Assembly (NCBI GenBank): GCA_027620595.1
Contig: JAQCDI010000091.1
Location: 1 to 8,684, forward strand
Direction of reading: 5' to 3'
From: Bacteroidota bacterium
GTDB taxonomy: Bacteria; Bacteroidota; Rhodothermia; Rhodothermales; UBA10348
Length of the DNA: 8,684 nt
The position numbers were made by a program, and so were the translations under genes. Position 1 is the stretch's first letter. Each line of letters begins with the position of its first letter. A model generated the notes under the pieces. It searched no databases, was not told the DNA's origin, and was given only the letters and a program-made list of their open reading frames with translations. Positions 1 to 7,697 of the stretch are shown here, piece by piece.

Positions 1-2845
1 GGGGGGCGGCCTCGGAGCCGGCCAGGCGCCGCCGCCGATCCCGGTTGCCTTCCTCGGCAACGGCAACGACGGGAAGGGCCAGCAGGGAGTCCACGCGCGC
101 GCCGAGATCGGCGGCGGCGCCGTACAACGACAGGATGCGACGCCCCAGCAGGTATTGCTCCGTGAGGTCATCTTTCGAGACCCCCTCGGCTTCCACGGCG
201 GGGTCGGAAACGAGGTCGAAACCGGCCTCGGCCTGCCATGAGCCAATGGTGAGCCGAGCCACATAGGATCCGGGTACAGCGCGCAGCATCCCTGCCGACT
301 CGCCGTTGCCTCGGGGCGGACCATCGACCGAGAAATCCCAGATGAAGCGGTTCAGGCCCTGCTTGGTGTCCAGGCCCGGAATGCGGATCGGAGCCCGACC
401 CGGTCCGCGCATGCCCTGGGCCGGAGCATCCGCCTGCCGCTCCGGTTCGTTGTGATAGCGCCGGACGACCTGTCCTTTGTGGAGGATCTCCAGGGTGATG
501 TCCGAGGTCTGGTCCTGCGTGAGCCAATAATCCAGGACGGCGCCGGCATTCGTGTATTGCGGATCGGCCGGACCGGCTCGGCGGGCTGAACGGCGGTACA
601 GCACCACCCGCACCGGGGAACGCAACAGGTTGACTTCGGGCTGGGTCCATTCCCGCAGGGGCTGGATGCCGTCCATGATCCAGAAACCACGGCCCATCGT
701 TGAGAGCACGACGTCACCGCGCATGATGCGGATATCGGTGATCGGAGAGGCCGGAAGTCCCTGGTCGAACCGCTCCCACGTCATGCCGCCATCGAGAGAG
801 ACGTACAGCCCGTACTCGGTACCGGCAAACAGCAGGCCCGGTCGGACAGGATCCTCCCGGACCACGCGCACCGGCGTATCGTCCGGAATACCCGCCGTGA
901 TGCGGGTCCAGGTGGCACCAAAGTCGTCGGTCCGGTAGGCATACGGCTGGAAATCACCCAGCAGGTACCGATAGCCAGCTACAAAGGCCGTTCCGGCCGC
1001 ATGTGGGCTGGGGTCGATGTTCTGTATGCGGCCCTCGGGGGGCATGTCCGGCGGTGTCACGTCGATCCAGGTCTGCCCACCATCCCGCGTCACGTGGACC
1101 GGCCCGTCATTGGCCCCGGTCCAGATCACCCCGGCCTGAACCGGGGATTCCTCGATGACATACAGGGTGGAGTAATGCTCTTCCCCTGTCACATCGCGGG
1201 TTATCGGTTCGCCCGAAACCATCTGCCGCTCGGGCCGGAAGGCTGTCAGGTCCGGGCTGATGGTCTGCCAGGTGATCCCGCCGTCGGAGGTGCGATGCAC
1301 GTACTGGCTGCCGTTGTAGACCACATCGGGATCATGCGGTGAGACCTCGATGGGCACGGTGCGCTGGAAGCGGTAGGGCAGCTCGGCCGGGTTGCGCCCG
1401 TACATGTAGACACCACCCACCCAGTAGTTGCGGGACTGGCCCGTACGGCGGGAGAACAGGTAGAATTGCCCCTTGCAGTTCGAGTAGACCACATCCGGCT
1501 CGCCCGGCTTGGGCACGGCCGGACCGGTTTCGCACCCGCCCACGTCTTCCCAGTAAGCCTCCGGTCCGCTGACACGGTTCCCCGTGGCGTTGGATGGCAC
1601 GGCAATGGTCGTGTTGTCCTGCTGCCCGGCGTAGAGCCAGTACGGGTCCCGGTCGTCCAGGTCCACCTGGTAGAGCTCGGCCGTGGGCTGGTTGTGCTGG
1701 GTGGACCAGGTCACCCCTGCATCGAAGGTCACGTTGGCACCGCCGTCGTTGGACTGGATCCAGATGCGGGAATCGTCCGGGTTGATCCAGATGTCATGAT
1801 TGTCCCCGTGCGGCGTGTCCCGTCGCTGCCAGTTCTTGCCCGCGTCGTCGGAGATGAAGAAGCGCGTGGAGCTGACAAAGATGCGATCCGCGTTGCTCGG
1901 GTCCACGTCGACATTCGTGTAGTAGAACGGCCGGTCCATGAGGCCCCGGTAGTTCGAGACCAGATGCCAGGTTTCCCCCTCGTCGTTGGAGCGGTAGAGG
2001 CCTTCCATCTCCGGCTTGGTCTCCACCAGTGCATACACGCGGCTCGGGTCATCCGGCGAGACGGCAAAGTCGATTTTTCCAATCAGGTTCCGGGGCAACC
2101 CGTCCGTCTTCATGGCCCAGGTAGCCCCGCCGTCCCGGGAAACGTAGATGCCGTCTTCGGAACCGTCATCCCCGCTGATGATGGTCCAGGGCTTGCGCTC
2201 GGCCCGCCACATGGACGCATAGATGGTGTTGGGATCCGTCGGATGCAGCTCGAGGTCGATGCCTCCGGTCTTTTCCGAAACGAACAGGACATGGTCCCAC
2301 GTCTCCCCACCGTCGAGCGTCCGATATATCCCGCGCTCGGCGTTGGGCTTGAACGGGTTGCCCAGCGCAGCCACCCAGACCACTTCGGGGTTGGTGGGAT
2401 GAACCACGACGGCGCCAATCTGCCCGGTCTCCCGCATTCCCTTGAATGTCCAGGTCGTTCCGCCGTCCTCGGACTTGTAGAGACCGCGGCCGATGATCAC
2501 GTTGCTGCGGATACCGTCCGATCCGGTGCCAACATAGATGACATCCGGATCGCTGTCTGCCACATCCATCGAGCCGATCGAACCGGTCTCGAAGAAGCCA
2601 TCCGACACATTGACCCAGTTCGTGCCGCCGTCGGTGGTCTTCCATACGCCGCCGCCCGTTGCCCCCATGAAAAAGGTGCGCGGGTGCGCCCGGTGTCCGG
2701 CCACGGCCGTCACCCTGCCGCCCCGGGAAGGTCCCACGTAGCGGAACGAGAGATCCGCGAATTGATCGGCAAGGGACGGAGACTCCTGGGCCGTACCTGT
2801 ATGTGCCGACAGGCAGAGAATCAGGGAAGCGACAAGAAAGCGCAT
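1..2845 (-). CDS. Secreted Asp-box (BNR/VPS10-sortilin-like) beta-propeller protein, 'glycosyl hydrolase' type, C-terminus cut by window edge
   Basis: The minus-strand frame is open from ATG at 2845 to the left edge, giving 948 visible residues and no stop. Residues 1-19 form a signal peptide (hydrophobic LVASLILCL, probable cleavage after GTA). The mature N-terminus (FRYVGPSRGGRVTAV, then GGGVWKTTDGG) is typical of the large Bacteroidota proteins annotated as VPS10 domain or BNR/glycosyl hydrolase. I count 11 Asp-boxes (S/T-x-D-x-G-x-T/N-W), ending at W77, 132, 183, 243, 293, 339, 380, 526, 593, 646 and 690. The gap between the seventh and eighth suggests two tandem propellers. Residues about 740-890 look like an Ig-like beta domain (LNRFIWDFSVDG, PGSYVARLTIG). 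Family members are commonly somewhat over 1,000 residues, so perhaps 100 are missing. No sialidase FRIP motif is seen, so enzymatic activity is unproven; binding or processing of extracellular polymer is inference. No Shine-Dalgarno precedes the start. The kinase gene lies 58 bp upstream on the same strand. Confidence 0.9.
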   Translation of the reverse strand, partial: MRFLVASLILCLSAHTGTAQESPSLADQFADLSFRYVGPSRGGRVTAVAGHRAHPRTFFMGATGGGVWKTTDGGTNWVNVSDGFFETGSIGSMDVADSDPDVIYVGTGSDGIRSNVIIGRGLYKSEDGGTTWTFKGMRETGQIGAVVVHPTNPEVVWVAALGNPFKPNAERGIYRTLDGGETWDHVLFVSEKTGGIDLELHPTDPNTIYASMWRAERKPWTIISGDDGSEDGIYVSRDGGATWAMKTDGLPRNLIGKIDFAVSPDDPSRVYALVETKPEMEGLYRSNDEGETWHLVSNYRGLMDRPFYYTNVDVDPSNADRIFVSSTRFFISDDAGKNWQRRDTPHGDNHDIWINPDDSRIWIQSNDGGANVTFDAGVTWSTQHNQPTAELYQVDLDDRDPYWLYAGQQDNTTIAVPSNATGNRVSGPEAYWEDVGGCETGPAVPKPGEPDVVYSNCKGQFYLFSRRTGQSRNYWVGGVYMYGRNPAELPYRFQRTVPIEVSPHDPDVVYNGSQYVHRTSDGGITWQTISPDLTAFRPERQMVSGEPITRDVTGEEHYSTLYVIEESPVQAGVIWTGANDGPVHVTRDGGQTWIDVTPPDMPPEGRIQNIDPSPHAAGTAFVAGYRYLLGDFQPYAYRTDDFGATWTRITAGIPDDTPVRVVREDPVRPGLLFAGTEYGLYVSLDGGMTWERFDQGLPASPITDIRIMRGDVVLSTMGRGFWIMDGIQPLREWTQPEVNLLRSPVRVVLYRRSARRAGPADPQYTNAGAVLDYWLTQDQTSDITLEILHKGQVVRRYHNEPERQADAPAQGMRGPGRAPIRIPGLDTKQGLNRFIWDFSVDGPPRGNGESAGMLRAVPGSYVARLTIGSWQAEAGFDLVSDPAVEAEGVSKDDLTEQYLLGRRILSLYGAAADLGARVDSLLALPVVAVAEEGNRDRRRRLAGSEAAP

Positions 2846-2870
2846 GAAGAGAGAAGACAGGGTTGAAATG

Positions 2871-2905
2871 GATCCCGAAACCTAGCGCGCTACGCACCCG
2901 GGATC
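2871..2905 (-). terminator. Inverted repeat between kinase and propeller gene; possible weak terminator or attenuator
   Basis: GATCCCG (2871-2877) and CGGGATC (2899-2905) are perfect 7-base inverted arms around a 21-base loop. The loop itself holds the 10-base palindrome TAGCGCGCTA (2883-2892). One arm overlaps the kinase stop codon (2904-2906). No run of T follows the stem on the minus strand, so a classical intrinsic terminator is not supported. A partial terminator, a processing site between two co-transcribed genes, or chance are all possible. Confidence 0.3.
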
Positions 2906-5300
2906 AACTGAACTCCAACCCCATTCGCTTGAGAAGCTCCTGGAAGCGCGGGTCCCTGCGCATGGCTTCTGGAACCGAATCATCCCCGGCAATGATCGAA
3001 ACGGCGCCCGGATTCATTTCGAAAGCCCGGTACAGCATTTCAAAAGCCGTATCCAGATCTCCCAATACACCATATACGATGGCTTTTTCCTTGAGATTGG
3101 AATCGGTATCCGGCACATCGATCATGATGGATACCGCTTCCAGCTTGTTGCCTGCCATGGCGTGACCCCAGGCCAGGCCCATGATCAGAACGGAATCATC
3201 CCCTTCCAGATCGACCGCTTTCTGGAAAGCGGCCACCGCTTCGGTGGTTCGACCGAGCAGGGCCATGCCGTACCCGATGTTGTAATAGGACCACGCGTCA
3301 TCGGCTTTCATCTCGAGGATCTTGCGGCTCTCGGCCACGGTCTCCTCGTACATTCCGATGAAGAAATAGACGTCAGCCAGACGCTGACGCGTGGAAATGT
3401 CCAACGGATCGAGGGCCACCGCCCGTTTGGCGGATGCCAGCGCTTCTTCGGGTCTTCCGAGACGGTAGAGAAGGTTGGCATAGAGCGAATGAGGCAGCGC
3501 TTCACCCGGAGCAAGGCTGATGGCCCGCTCGAGGAGCGCTTCAGCATCCTGGAAGCGCAATTCGTCCTGTGCGACGCCCGAAAGCGCAACAATGGCTTCG
3601 GGAAGGTCCGGGTTCAGCGCACCGGCCCGTTCCGCGGCGGCTTTTGCGTCGGCCTGTCGCTCGGAAGCTGTCCAAACGCCCCGGCTTATTCCCCACTGAT
3701 AAGTGAAGCTCAATTCTGCGTGCGCTTTGGCAAAATCAGGCGCCATCAGGGTTACTTGACGCAGCATTTCCGACGCCGCCCTCAAATCCTCAGGGGTATT
3801 CAGGTTGCGCGCCTTGTAGACGCCCCGAGTAAACAAGTCATAGGCTTCCTGGGACACCTCTTCTGACACCTGCAACCGGGCCCTGTCCTCGGCTGTCAAC
3901 GTAGCCTCAAGGGCCTCCGCGATCTGTTGCGACAGATCGGACTGGATGGCAAAGATGTTTTCTACCGTCAGCTCCTCATCGTAGGAATCCGACCAGATCT
4001 GTGCGCCCGAAGACGCATCCAGCAGGGAGGTATTGATCCGGACCCGATTCCCGGCTTTCTGAACCGACCCTTCGAGCAGGTTGGCCACGCCGAGTTCCTG
4101 CGCAATTTCCGAGAGTGGCTTGGTGGTATTGGCGTACTGCATGACCGAAGTACGCGAGATGACGGTCAAATCGGCAATCCTGGACAGCTGGGAGAGCACG
4201 TTGTCGTGGATTCCGCCGGCAAAAGCGGCGGCCTCCTCATCGGTCGTACCACCCAGTATGGTAAAGGGCAGAACAGCGACCGATTTCTGGTTCAATGATT
4301 CAGGCAGATTTGCCTGGGAGCTTGAATTGCCGTCTGTTCCGTTCGACCCTGGCCATACAAGCCACAGGATGGCGGCCACTGCAACGACGCCCAGCCCAGC
4401 CAGGATCGGCTTGAAAGGGATTGCACCCGGAAGCGAAGCGGCGCGTCCGGCGCCCGACGATGCCGGGGAAGCGGAGGGGATCTCCCGGGTTCCCGAGGTA
4501 TCAGTGGTCAATTGCTGCTTGATGGCAGCCATCGTCGGGCGCCGGGAGGCATCCTTCGAGAGACAGTCATCTATCAACTGGCCCATTTCTTCCGGAAAGT
4601 CCGGTTTCACGGAAGAAACAGGGGGCACCGGCTCATTGAGTATGGCATACATCAATGCCTGGTCGTACTCGGCCGTGAACGGCTTGCTGCCGGTGGCCAT
4701 TTCATAGAGCAGGGCACCCAGGGACCACACGTCGGATGCCGAACCCACCTCCTCTCCACGCATCTGTTCGGGACTCATGTAGGCTGCTGTTCCCACGGTC
4801 GAACCCAATACGGTCAAATCCATGCCATGGGTCAGCTTGGCCAGTCCGAAGTCCAGCAGTTTGATTTCGTCGTGCGTGGTCCACATGACGTTGGCCGGCT
4901 TCAGATCCCTGTGGACGATGCTGGCCTTGTGGGCACGATCCAAGGCACTGGCCAATTGTCGACCCGCCTTGCGGACATCTTCCGGCGTTTGTGCCATCCC
5001 GTCAAGGCGATACTTGAGGGTTTCCCCATCGTAGAACGCCATGGCGATGAACAACTGTCCATCCTCCGTCTCACCGATTTCGTAGATGGTGCAGATGTTG
5101 GCGTGATCCAATTGCGACGCTGCCTGGGCCTCCTGCATGAAGCGGGCTTTGGCCTTGGGATCACTGCTTAGCTGGGTAGGCAGGAATTTCAGCGCGACAG
5201 GCCGGTTCAATCGCTGATCCAGCGCCTTGTACACGACACCCATACCCCCTTCGCCCAGTTTTTCCTGGATGAGGAATTGGGCTACCTGCTTTCCGATCAT
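2904..5300 (-). CDS. Transmembrane serine/threonine protein kinase with periplasmic TolB-N/FlgO-like domain and TPR repeats
   Basis: The protein has 798 residues from ATG at 5300. A cytoplasmic Hanks-type kinase domain comes first: glycine loop GEGGMGVV (16-23), VALK lysine K38, helix-C glutamate E57, catalytic HRDLKPAN (130-137), DFG (150-152) and SPE (176-178). All key residues are present, so it should be an active RD-type kinase. A Pro/Ser/Ala-rich linker leads to one membrane helix (about 298-316). Residues about 339-470 match the TolB-N/FlgO-like domain also found on TPR-bearing adenylate cyclases (SVAVLPF, AGGIHDNVLSQLSRI, ELGVANLLEGSVQKAG, IWSDSYDEEL). TPR-like helical repeats fill about 485-765 (for example LERAISLAPGEALPHSLYANLLYRLGRPEEAL). 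The likely role is signalling, with the TPR half outside the membrane as the protein-binding sensor; the ligand is unknown. An in-frame TTG at 5360 would add 20 residues. I chose 5300 because MIGK followed by the helix before the G-loop is the usual family N-terminus. The secreted propeller gene follows 58 bp downstream. Confidence 0.93.
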   Translation of the reverse strand: MIGKQVAQFLIQEKLGEGGMGVVYKALDQRLNRPVALKFLPTQLSSDPKAKARFMQEAQAASQLDHANICTIYEIGETEDGQLFIAMAFYDGETLKYRLDGMAQTPEDVRKAGRQLASALDRAHKASIVHRDLKPANVMWTTHDEIKLLDFGLAKLTHGMDLTVLGSTVGTAAYMSPEQMRGEEVGSASDVWSLGALLYEMATGSKPFTAEYDQALMYAILNEPVPPVSSVKPDFPEEMGQLIDDCLSKDASRRPTMAAIKQQLTTDTSGTREIPSASPASSGAGRAASLPGAIPFKPILAGLGVVAVAAILWLVWPGSNGTDGNSSSQANLPESLNQKSVAVLPFTILGGTTDEEAAAFAGGIHDNVLSQLSRIADLTVISRTSVMQYANTTKPLSEIAQELGVANLLEGSVQKAGNRVRINTSLLDASSGAQIWSDSYDEELTVENIFAIQSDLSQQIAEALEATLTAEDRARLQVSEEVSQEAYDLFTRGVYKARNLNTPEDLRAASEMLRQVTLMAPDFAKAHAELSFTYQWGISRGVWTASERQADAKAAAERAGALNPDLPEAIVALSGVAQDELRFQDAEALLERAISLAPGEALPHSLYANLLYRLGRPEEALASAKRAVALDPLDISTRQRLADVYFFIGMYEETVAESRKILEMKADDAWSYYNIGYGMALLGRTTEAVAAFQKAVDLEGDDSVLIMGLAWGHAMAGNKLEAVSIMIDVPDTDSNLKEKAIVYGVLGDLDTAFEMLYRAFEMNPGAVSIIAGDDSVPEAMRRDPRFQELLKRMGLEFS

Positions 5301-5450
5301 TGATTCGTTGGATTGAGACGCGGAGGATGTCAATGTATCAATCGGTGGCCCGATTCCCAACGAGCGGCGACATTGCTTCAGCGCGATTTTGATGTTTCCT
5401 CCGACCGATTCGACGTATCATAATCTTTCCGGTCACATTCCACCGCCGAC
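5301..5450. promoter_or_regulatory. Divergent intergenic region, presumed promoters for the kinase and the chimeric gene
   Basis: This 150-bp gap between head-to-head genes is visibly more AT-rich than its surroundings around 5385-5430. On the minus strand TATGAT (5422-5417) resembles a -10 box for the kinase, but no convincing -35 lies at the proper spacing. GGAGG (5402-5398, minus) looks like a Shine-Dalgarno but has no ATG within reach downstream, so it is probably chance. I found no good match to the Bacteroidota TTTG / TAnnTTTG promoter for the plus-strand gene. Promoter function is inferred mainly from the layout. Confidence 0.35.
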
Positions 5451-6383
5451 ATGTCTGCTCGCCTGACATTTGCCTCCCTGCTGCTCCTTTTCTCCTCTTG
5501 TGGCAACCCGTCTGCGGATGTCATCTACACCAACGCCACGATCTGGACAGGCAACCCGGACGCACCGGCCGCCGAAGCCCTGGCCGTAACCGATGGCCGG
5601 ATCCACGCCATCGGTACGGATGCGGATATCCGCGCGCTGGCAGGCTCTGCGACAGATATCGTCGATCTGGGTGGCGCCTTCGTTGTCCCCGGCTTCATCG
5701 ACAACCACACCCATTTCCTTAGCGGCGGGATGACGCTGGCCAGCGTGGACCTGCGCTCGGCGGCCACACCGCAGGCTTTTTCGCAGGCCATGGCCACCTT
5801 TGCTGCCGACTTGCCGGCTGGCCGGTGGATCGAAGGCGGGGACTGGGACCATGAGGCTTGGGGTGGCGAACTGCCGGACCGGTCCTGGATCGACGCGGAC
5901 ATGTCTGGCGTCATGATTACCAAAGGCCTGTCGGTCGGGACCAGTGCGGATGTAACCGTAGCGTTCAGCCTCGGTGTCGGTGGCGCGGTAGACGGACAGG
6001 TTGCTGAAACCTGGTTGCTGGGGTCAAATGGGCGCTACACCTTGCTCAACCCAGCGCGGGAACCCTTCTTTCGGACCATTCCGCCGACTGGCGGCACGGG
6101 AACGGGACGCGCCACATACGAAGATCGTGTTCTGGCACCCAAGCACCTCGATGCACTGGCAGCAATGGCCGCCGAACTGAGAAGCCGTCTTCCAGGGTCG
6201 CCAGGAGTTGGAACAAGCGGCCCGTTCGATGTGGAACTCGGGTTCAAAGACGACAGGATCTGGCTCTTCCAGGTCCGCCCCTTCGTCGGGAACAGCGTGG
6301 CCCAATCGTCAGCTTATCTGCGCAGCCTGTCCCGTCCCGTTCCGGCTTCCGTCGCAGTTCCTTTGACCTCCCCGATCCGCTAG
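5451..6383 (+). CDS. Chimeric gene: N-terminus of a YtcJ-like amidohydrolase lipoprotein joined in frame to the C-terminal part of a PEP/pyruvate-binding domain protein
   Basis: The 310-residue product has two unrelated halves. Residues 1-19 are a lipoprotein-type signal with cysteine C17 (LLLLFSSC). Residues 23-148 match the start of YtcJ-like Amidohydro_3 enzymes: DVIYTNATIWTG, AVTDGRIHAIG, VVPGFIDNHTH with metal-ligand pair H86/H88, then WIEGGDWDHEAWGGELP. The rest of the TIM barrel, with the other metal ligands and the catalytic residues, is absent; this family usually runs to about 550-600 residues. From about residue 151 the sequence instead resembles the end of a PPDK-N ATP-grasp domain: SGVMITKGL, GVGGAVDGQVAETWLL, PAREP, and DVELGFKDDRIWLFQVRPF (260-278), where E262 and the QVRP motif correspond to the nucleotide/metal site. 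The ATP-grasp N-terminal half and the phosphohistidine domain are missing. The frame stays open to a plausible native end, TAG at 6381. The most economical reading is a remnant left by deletion between two once-neighbouring genes. Catalytic function is unlikely. No Shine-Dalgarno is seen. Confidence 0.75.
   Translation: MSARLTFASLLLLFSSCGNPSADVIYTNATIWTGNPDAPAAEALAVTDGRIHAIGTDADIRALAGSATDIVDLGGAFVVPGFIDNHTHFLSGGMTLASVDLRSAATPQAFSQAMATFAADLPAGRWIEGGDWDHEAWGGELPDRSWIDADMSGVMITKGLSVGTSADVTVAFSLGVGGAVDGQVAETWLLGSNGRYTLLNPAREPFFRTIPPTGGTGTGRATYEDRVLAPKHLDALAAMAAELRSRLPGSPGVGTSGPFDVELGFKDDRIWLFQVRPFVGNSVAQSSAYLRSLSRPVPASVAVPLTSPIR
5889..5906 (+). other. Fusion joint between amidohydrolase and PEP/pyruvate-binding segments
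   Basis: Similarity to amidohydrolases ends around SWID (residues 145-148). There a normal family member would continue into the conserved barrel segment with the HMALAN-like motif. PEP/pyruvate-binding similarity begins at or just before MSGVMITKGL (151-160). The joint is placed to within about six codons by motif recognition only. No IS end, long direct repeat or stop codon is visible at it. Confidence 0.55.
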
Positions 6384-6387
6384 CGGA
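6376..6387. repeat. 12-base perfect palindrome spanning the stop codon of the chimeric gene
   Basis: TCCGCTAGCGGA is its own reverse complement and contains the TAG stop (6381-6383). It is too short, and lacks a loop and T-run, to be called a terminator. It could be a fragment of a larger element or chance. Confidence 0.3.
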
Positions 6388-6517
6388 ATCATGTCAAATA
6401 CGCCCAGGATCGGTTTGACCCACGGGCGCGCCTGATGCAAAATCGCGTCGGCGTGGCCAAGCTGACCTACGTTATTCAGCTCCAGGCTTTCCGAGCGGGC
6501 GGGAGCCGTAGTAGCCG
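6384..6517. other. Convergent intergenic gap, no clear terminator; coding-like but unassigned
   Basis: This 134-bp stretch lies between the ends of two converging genes. No strong GC hairpin with a T-run is visible for either. Right after the TAG at 6381 the same plus-strand frame stays open to a stop near 6618 and reads like protein at first (KYAQDRFDPRARLMQNRVG, then KLTYVIQLQAF). The minus strand is also open there. I do not recognise a family. It may be leftover coding sequence from the event that made the upstream chimera, or simply open by base composition. Confidence 0.3.
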
Positions 6518-7693
6518 CTATCTTGGGCCGGCGACGATGACGGGGCGCAGTTCGACACCCGAATGGCTTGTGGCGCGGATCCACCAGAGGCCCGGCGCGT
6601 CGGGCAGCGCCATGACGTGACGCCCGGCATCCAGCGTGTGTGTGGAATGCACGCGTCCAAGCACGTCCACCCATTCGATCCGCACGCCCGATTCGAGCGG
6701 GCCGACTTCAAGGGTCACTTGGCTGTTCGCAGGATTGGGATACACCGCCGTCAGGTTGGCGGAGCGCGGAAGGATGGCCGTCTCCCGGGACGTGACGGTT
6801 GCCGGGCCGAAGGAGGCCATCACAGGGAGGTGATCCGACGTCCGCGCATAGAAGGAATTCACGGTCACGAGGTTGGTCATGACACGGGTGGATCCCGGCA
6901 GCCACATGGCGTCGGCCTCGTTGGTCACGACGATGTGATCGAGGAAGGAGCCACTCTGGAAGGAACTGCCTCCGGCCTGCTCGAGCGGCCACGTCAGCAC
7001 GGTGTAGTCAGCCGGGTCGTCGAGGAACGGCCTGTAGGGCGATGGCTGGCCGTTGTAGGTCGAGGCCGTAAGCTCATCGTTGAAGTCCCCCAGCAGGAAG
7101 ACCGGCTGCGAGGCCAGCGTGGTGAAATCGATGTGGTTCTTGAGCCGCTTGGCAGCTTCCACTCTGCGCTGCCAGGATTCCTGGTCGCCGAAAGCCTTCA
7201 TGTGCACCGTGATGAAGGTGGCAATGAAGGACGTGTCCGGGAGCGTTACGGTGAATTCGGCCTTCAACGGCGGTCTGCCTGCGAAATCCGAGGAGAACGA
7301 CTGCAGGATGTGGGTGACAGACCGCAATTGGAGGACCCGTGTGTCCCACATGAAGGCAATGCGCTGCTGCCCGGACTCCGTGGCAATATGGCCATCCCAA
7401 TACGCCGGTATCAGATTCTCCAGGTTCGCCGTGTGACTGGACATGACCACTTCCTGCATGGCCCAGAGGTCGATACCCGACCCGTTGATGATGTCGGCCA
7501 CGTTCCGGATCTGCTGGGCATCATCGGAGGGTCCGTTGTTCGGGTCCCCCATCCACTCGATGTTCCACGTGGCAATGTCCAGCGTGCGGTCCGACCCTGC
7601 GTCCATGATCTGGGCCTGAGCGTCCTGGTGCGGCCAAAGCAGCGAAGAGGCCACCGCAATGGCGGCCAACAGAAACGTTCCGGATCGTGACAT
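6518..7693 (-). CDS. Secreted endonuclease/exonuclease/phosphatase (EEP) family protein with T9SS type A sorting domain
   Basis: The 391-residue protein starts at ATG 7693. Residues 1-27 are a signal peptide (FLLAAIAVASSLLW, cleavage after AQA). The EEP (DNase I/exonuclease III-like) domain spans about 37-296 with its catalytic set visible: N44 in TWNIEW, E81 in MQEV, H164 in VHMKA, D203 and N205 in GDFND, D252 in LDH, and D287/H288 in SDHLP. This fits a metal-dependent phosphodiesterase or nuclease; the substrate (DNA, RNA or another phosphoester) cannot be read from the sequence. Residues about 314-388 form a Por secretion system C-terminal sorting domain (AVYPNPANSQVTLEV, VDVLGRV, LPDAPGLWWIRAT). 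The protein should therefore cross the inner membrane by Sec and the outer membrane by T9SS, ending up secreted or surface-anchored. The stop of the upstream NHL gene lies only 4 bases before this ATG, so the two are very likely co-transcribed and translationally coupled. No strong Shine-Dalgarno is seen. Nutrient or phosphate scavenging from extracellular nucleic acid is a reasonable inference. Confidence 0.92.
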   Translation of the reverse strand: MSRSGTFLLAAIAVASSLLWPHQDAQAQIMDAGSDRTLDIATWNIEWMGDPNNGPSDDAQQIRNVADIINGSGIDLWAMQEVVMSSHTANLENLIPAYWDGHIATESGQQRIAFMWDTRVLQLRSVTHILQSFSSDFAGRPPLKAEFTVTLPDTSFIATFITVHMKAFGDQESWQRRVEAAKRLKNHIDFTTLASQPVFLLGDFNDELTASTYNGQPSPYRPFLDDPADYTVLTWPLEQAGGSSFQSGSFLDHIVVTNEADAMWLPGSTRVMTNLVTVNSFYARTSDHLPVMASFGPATVTSRETAILPRSANLTAVYPNPANSQVTLEVGPLESGVRIEWVDVLGRVHSTHTLDAGRHVMALPDAPGLWWIRATSHSGVELRPVIVAGPR

Positions 7694-7697
7694 GGAC

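Noticed and set aside
1466..2866. Long plus-strand open frame (466 codons) opposite the propeller gene
   Set aside because: It is antisense to a gene with a signal peptide and 11 Asp-boxes; its Val/Arg/His/Gly-rich translation has no domain and is a by-product of high GC at third positions.
2166..2897. Minus-strand alternative frame at the start of the propeller gene
   Set aside because: The frame starting at ATG 2845 gives a signal peptide and Asp-boxes; this one is Arg/Gly-rich with no domain.
3162..3866. Plus-strand open frame opposite the kinase TPR region
   Set aside because: It is antisense to a well-supported TPR-containing kinase and has no family features; the same holds for the frame at 4512-5171.
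5398..5402. GGAGG on the minus strand as the ribosome binding site of the kinase
   Set aside because: No ATG, GTG or TTG lies at normal spacing downstream; the nearest usable starts are about 40 and 100 bases away.
6563..7690. Plus-strand open frame (375 codons) opposite the nuclease
   Set aside because: It covers almost exactly the EEP nuclease in antisense, has a low-complexity Arg/Gly/His composition and no recognisable motif.
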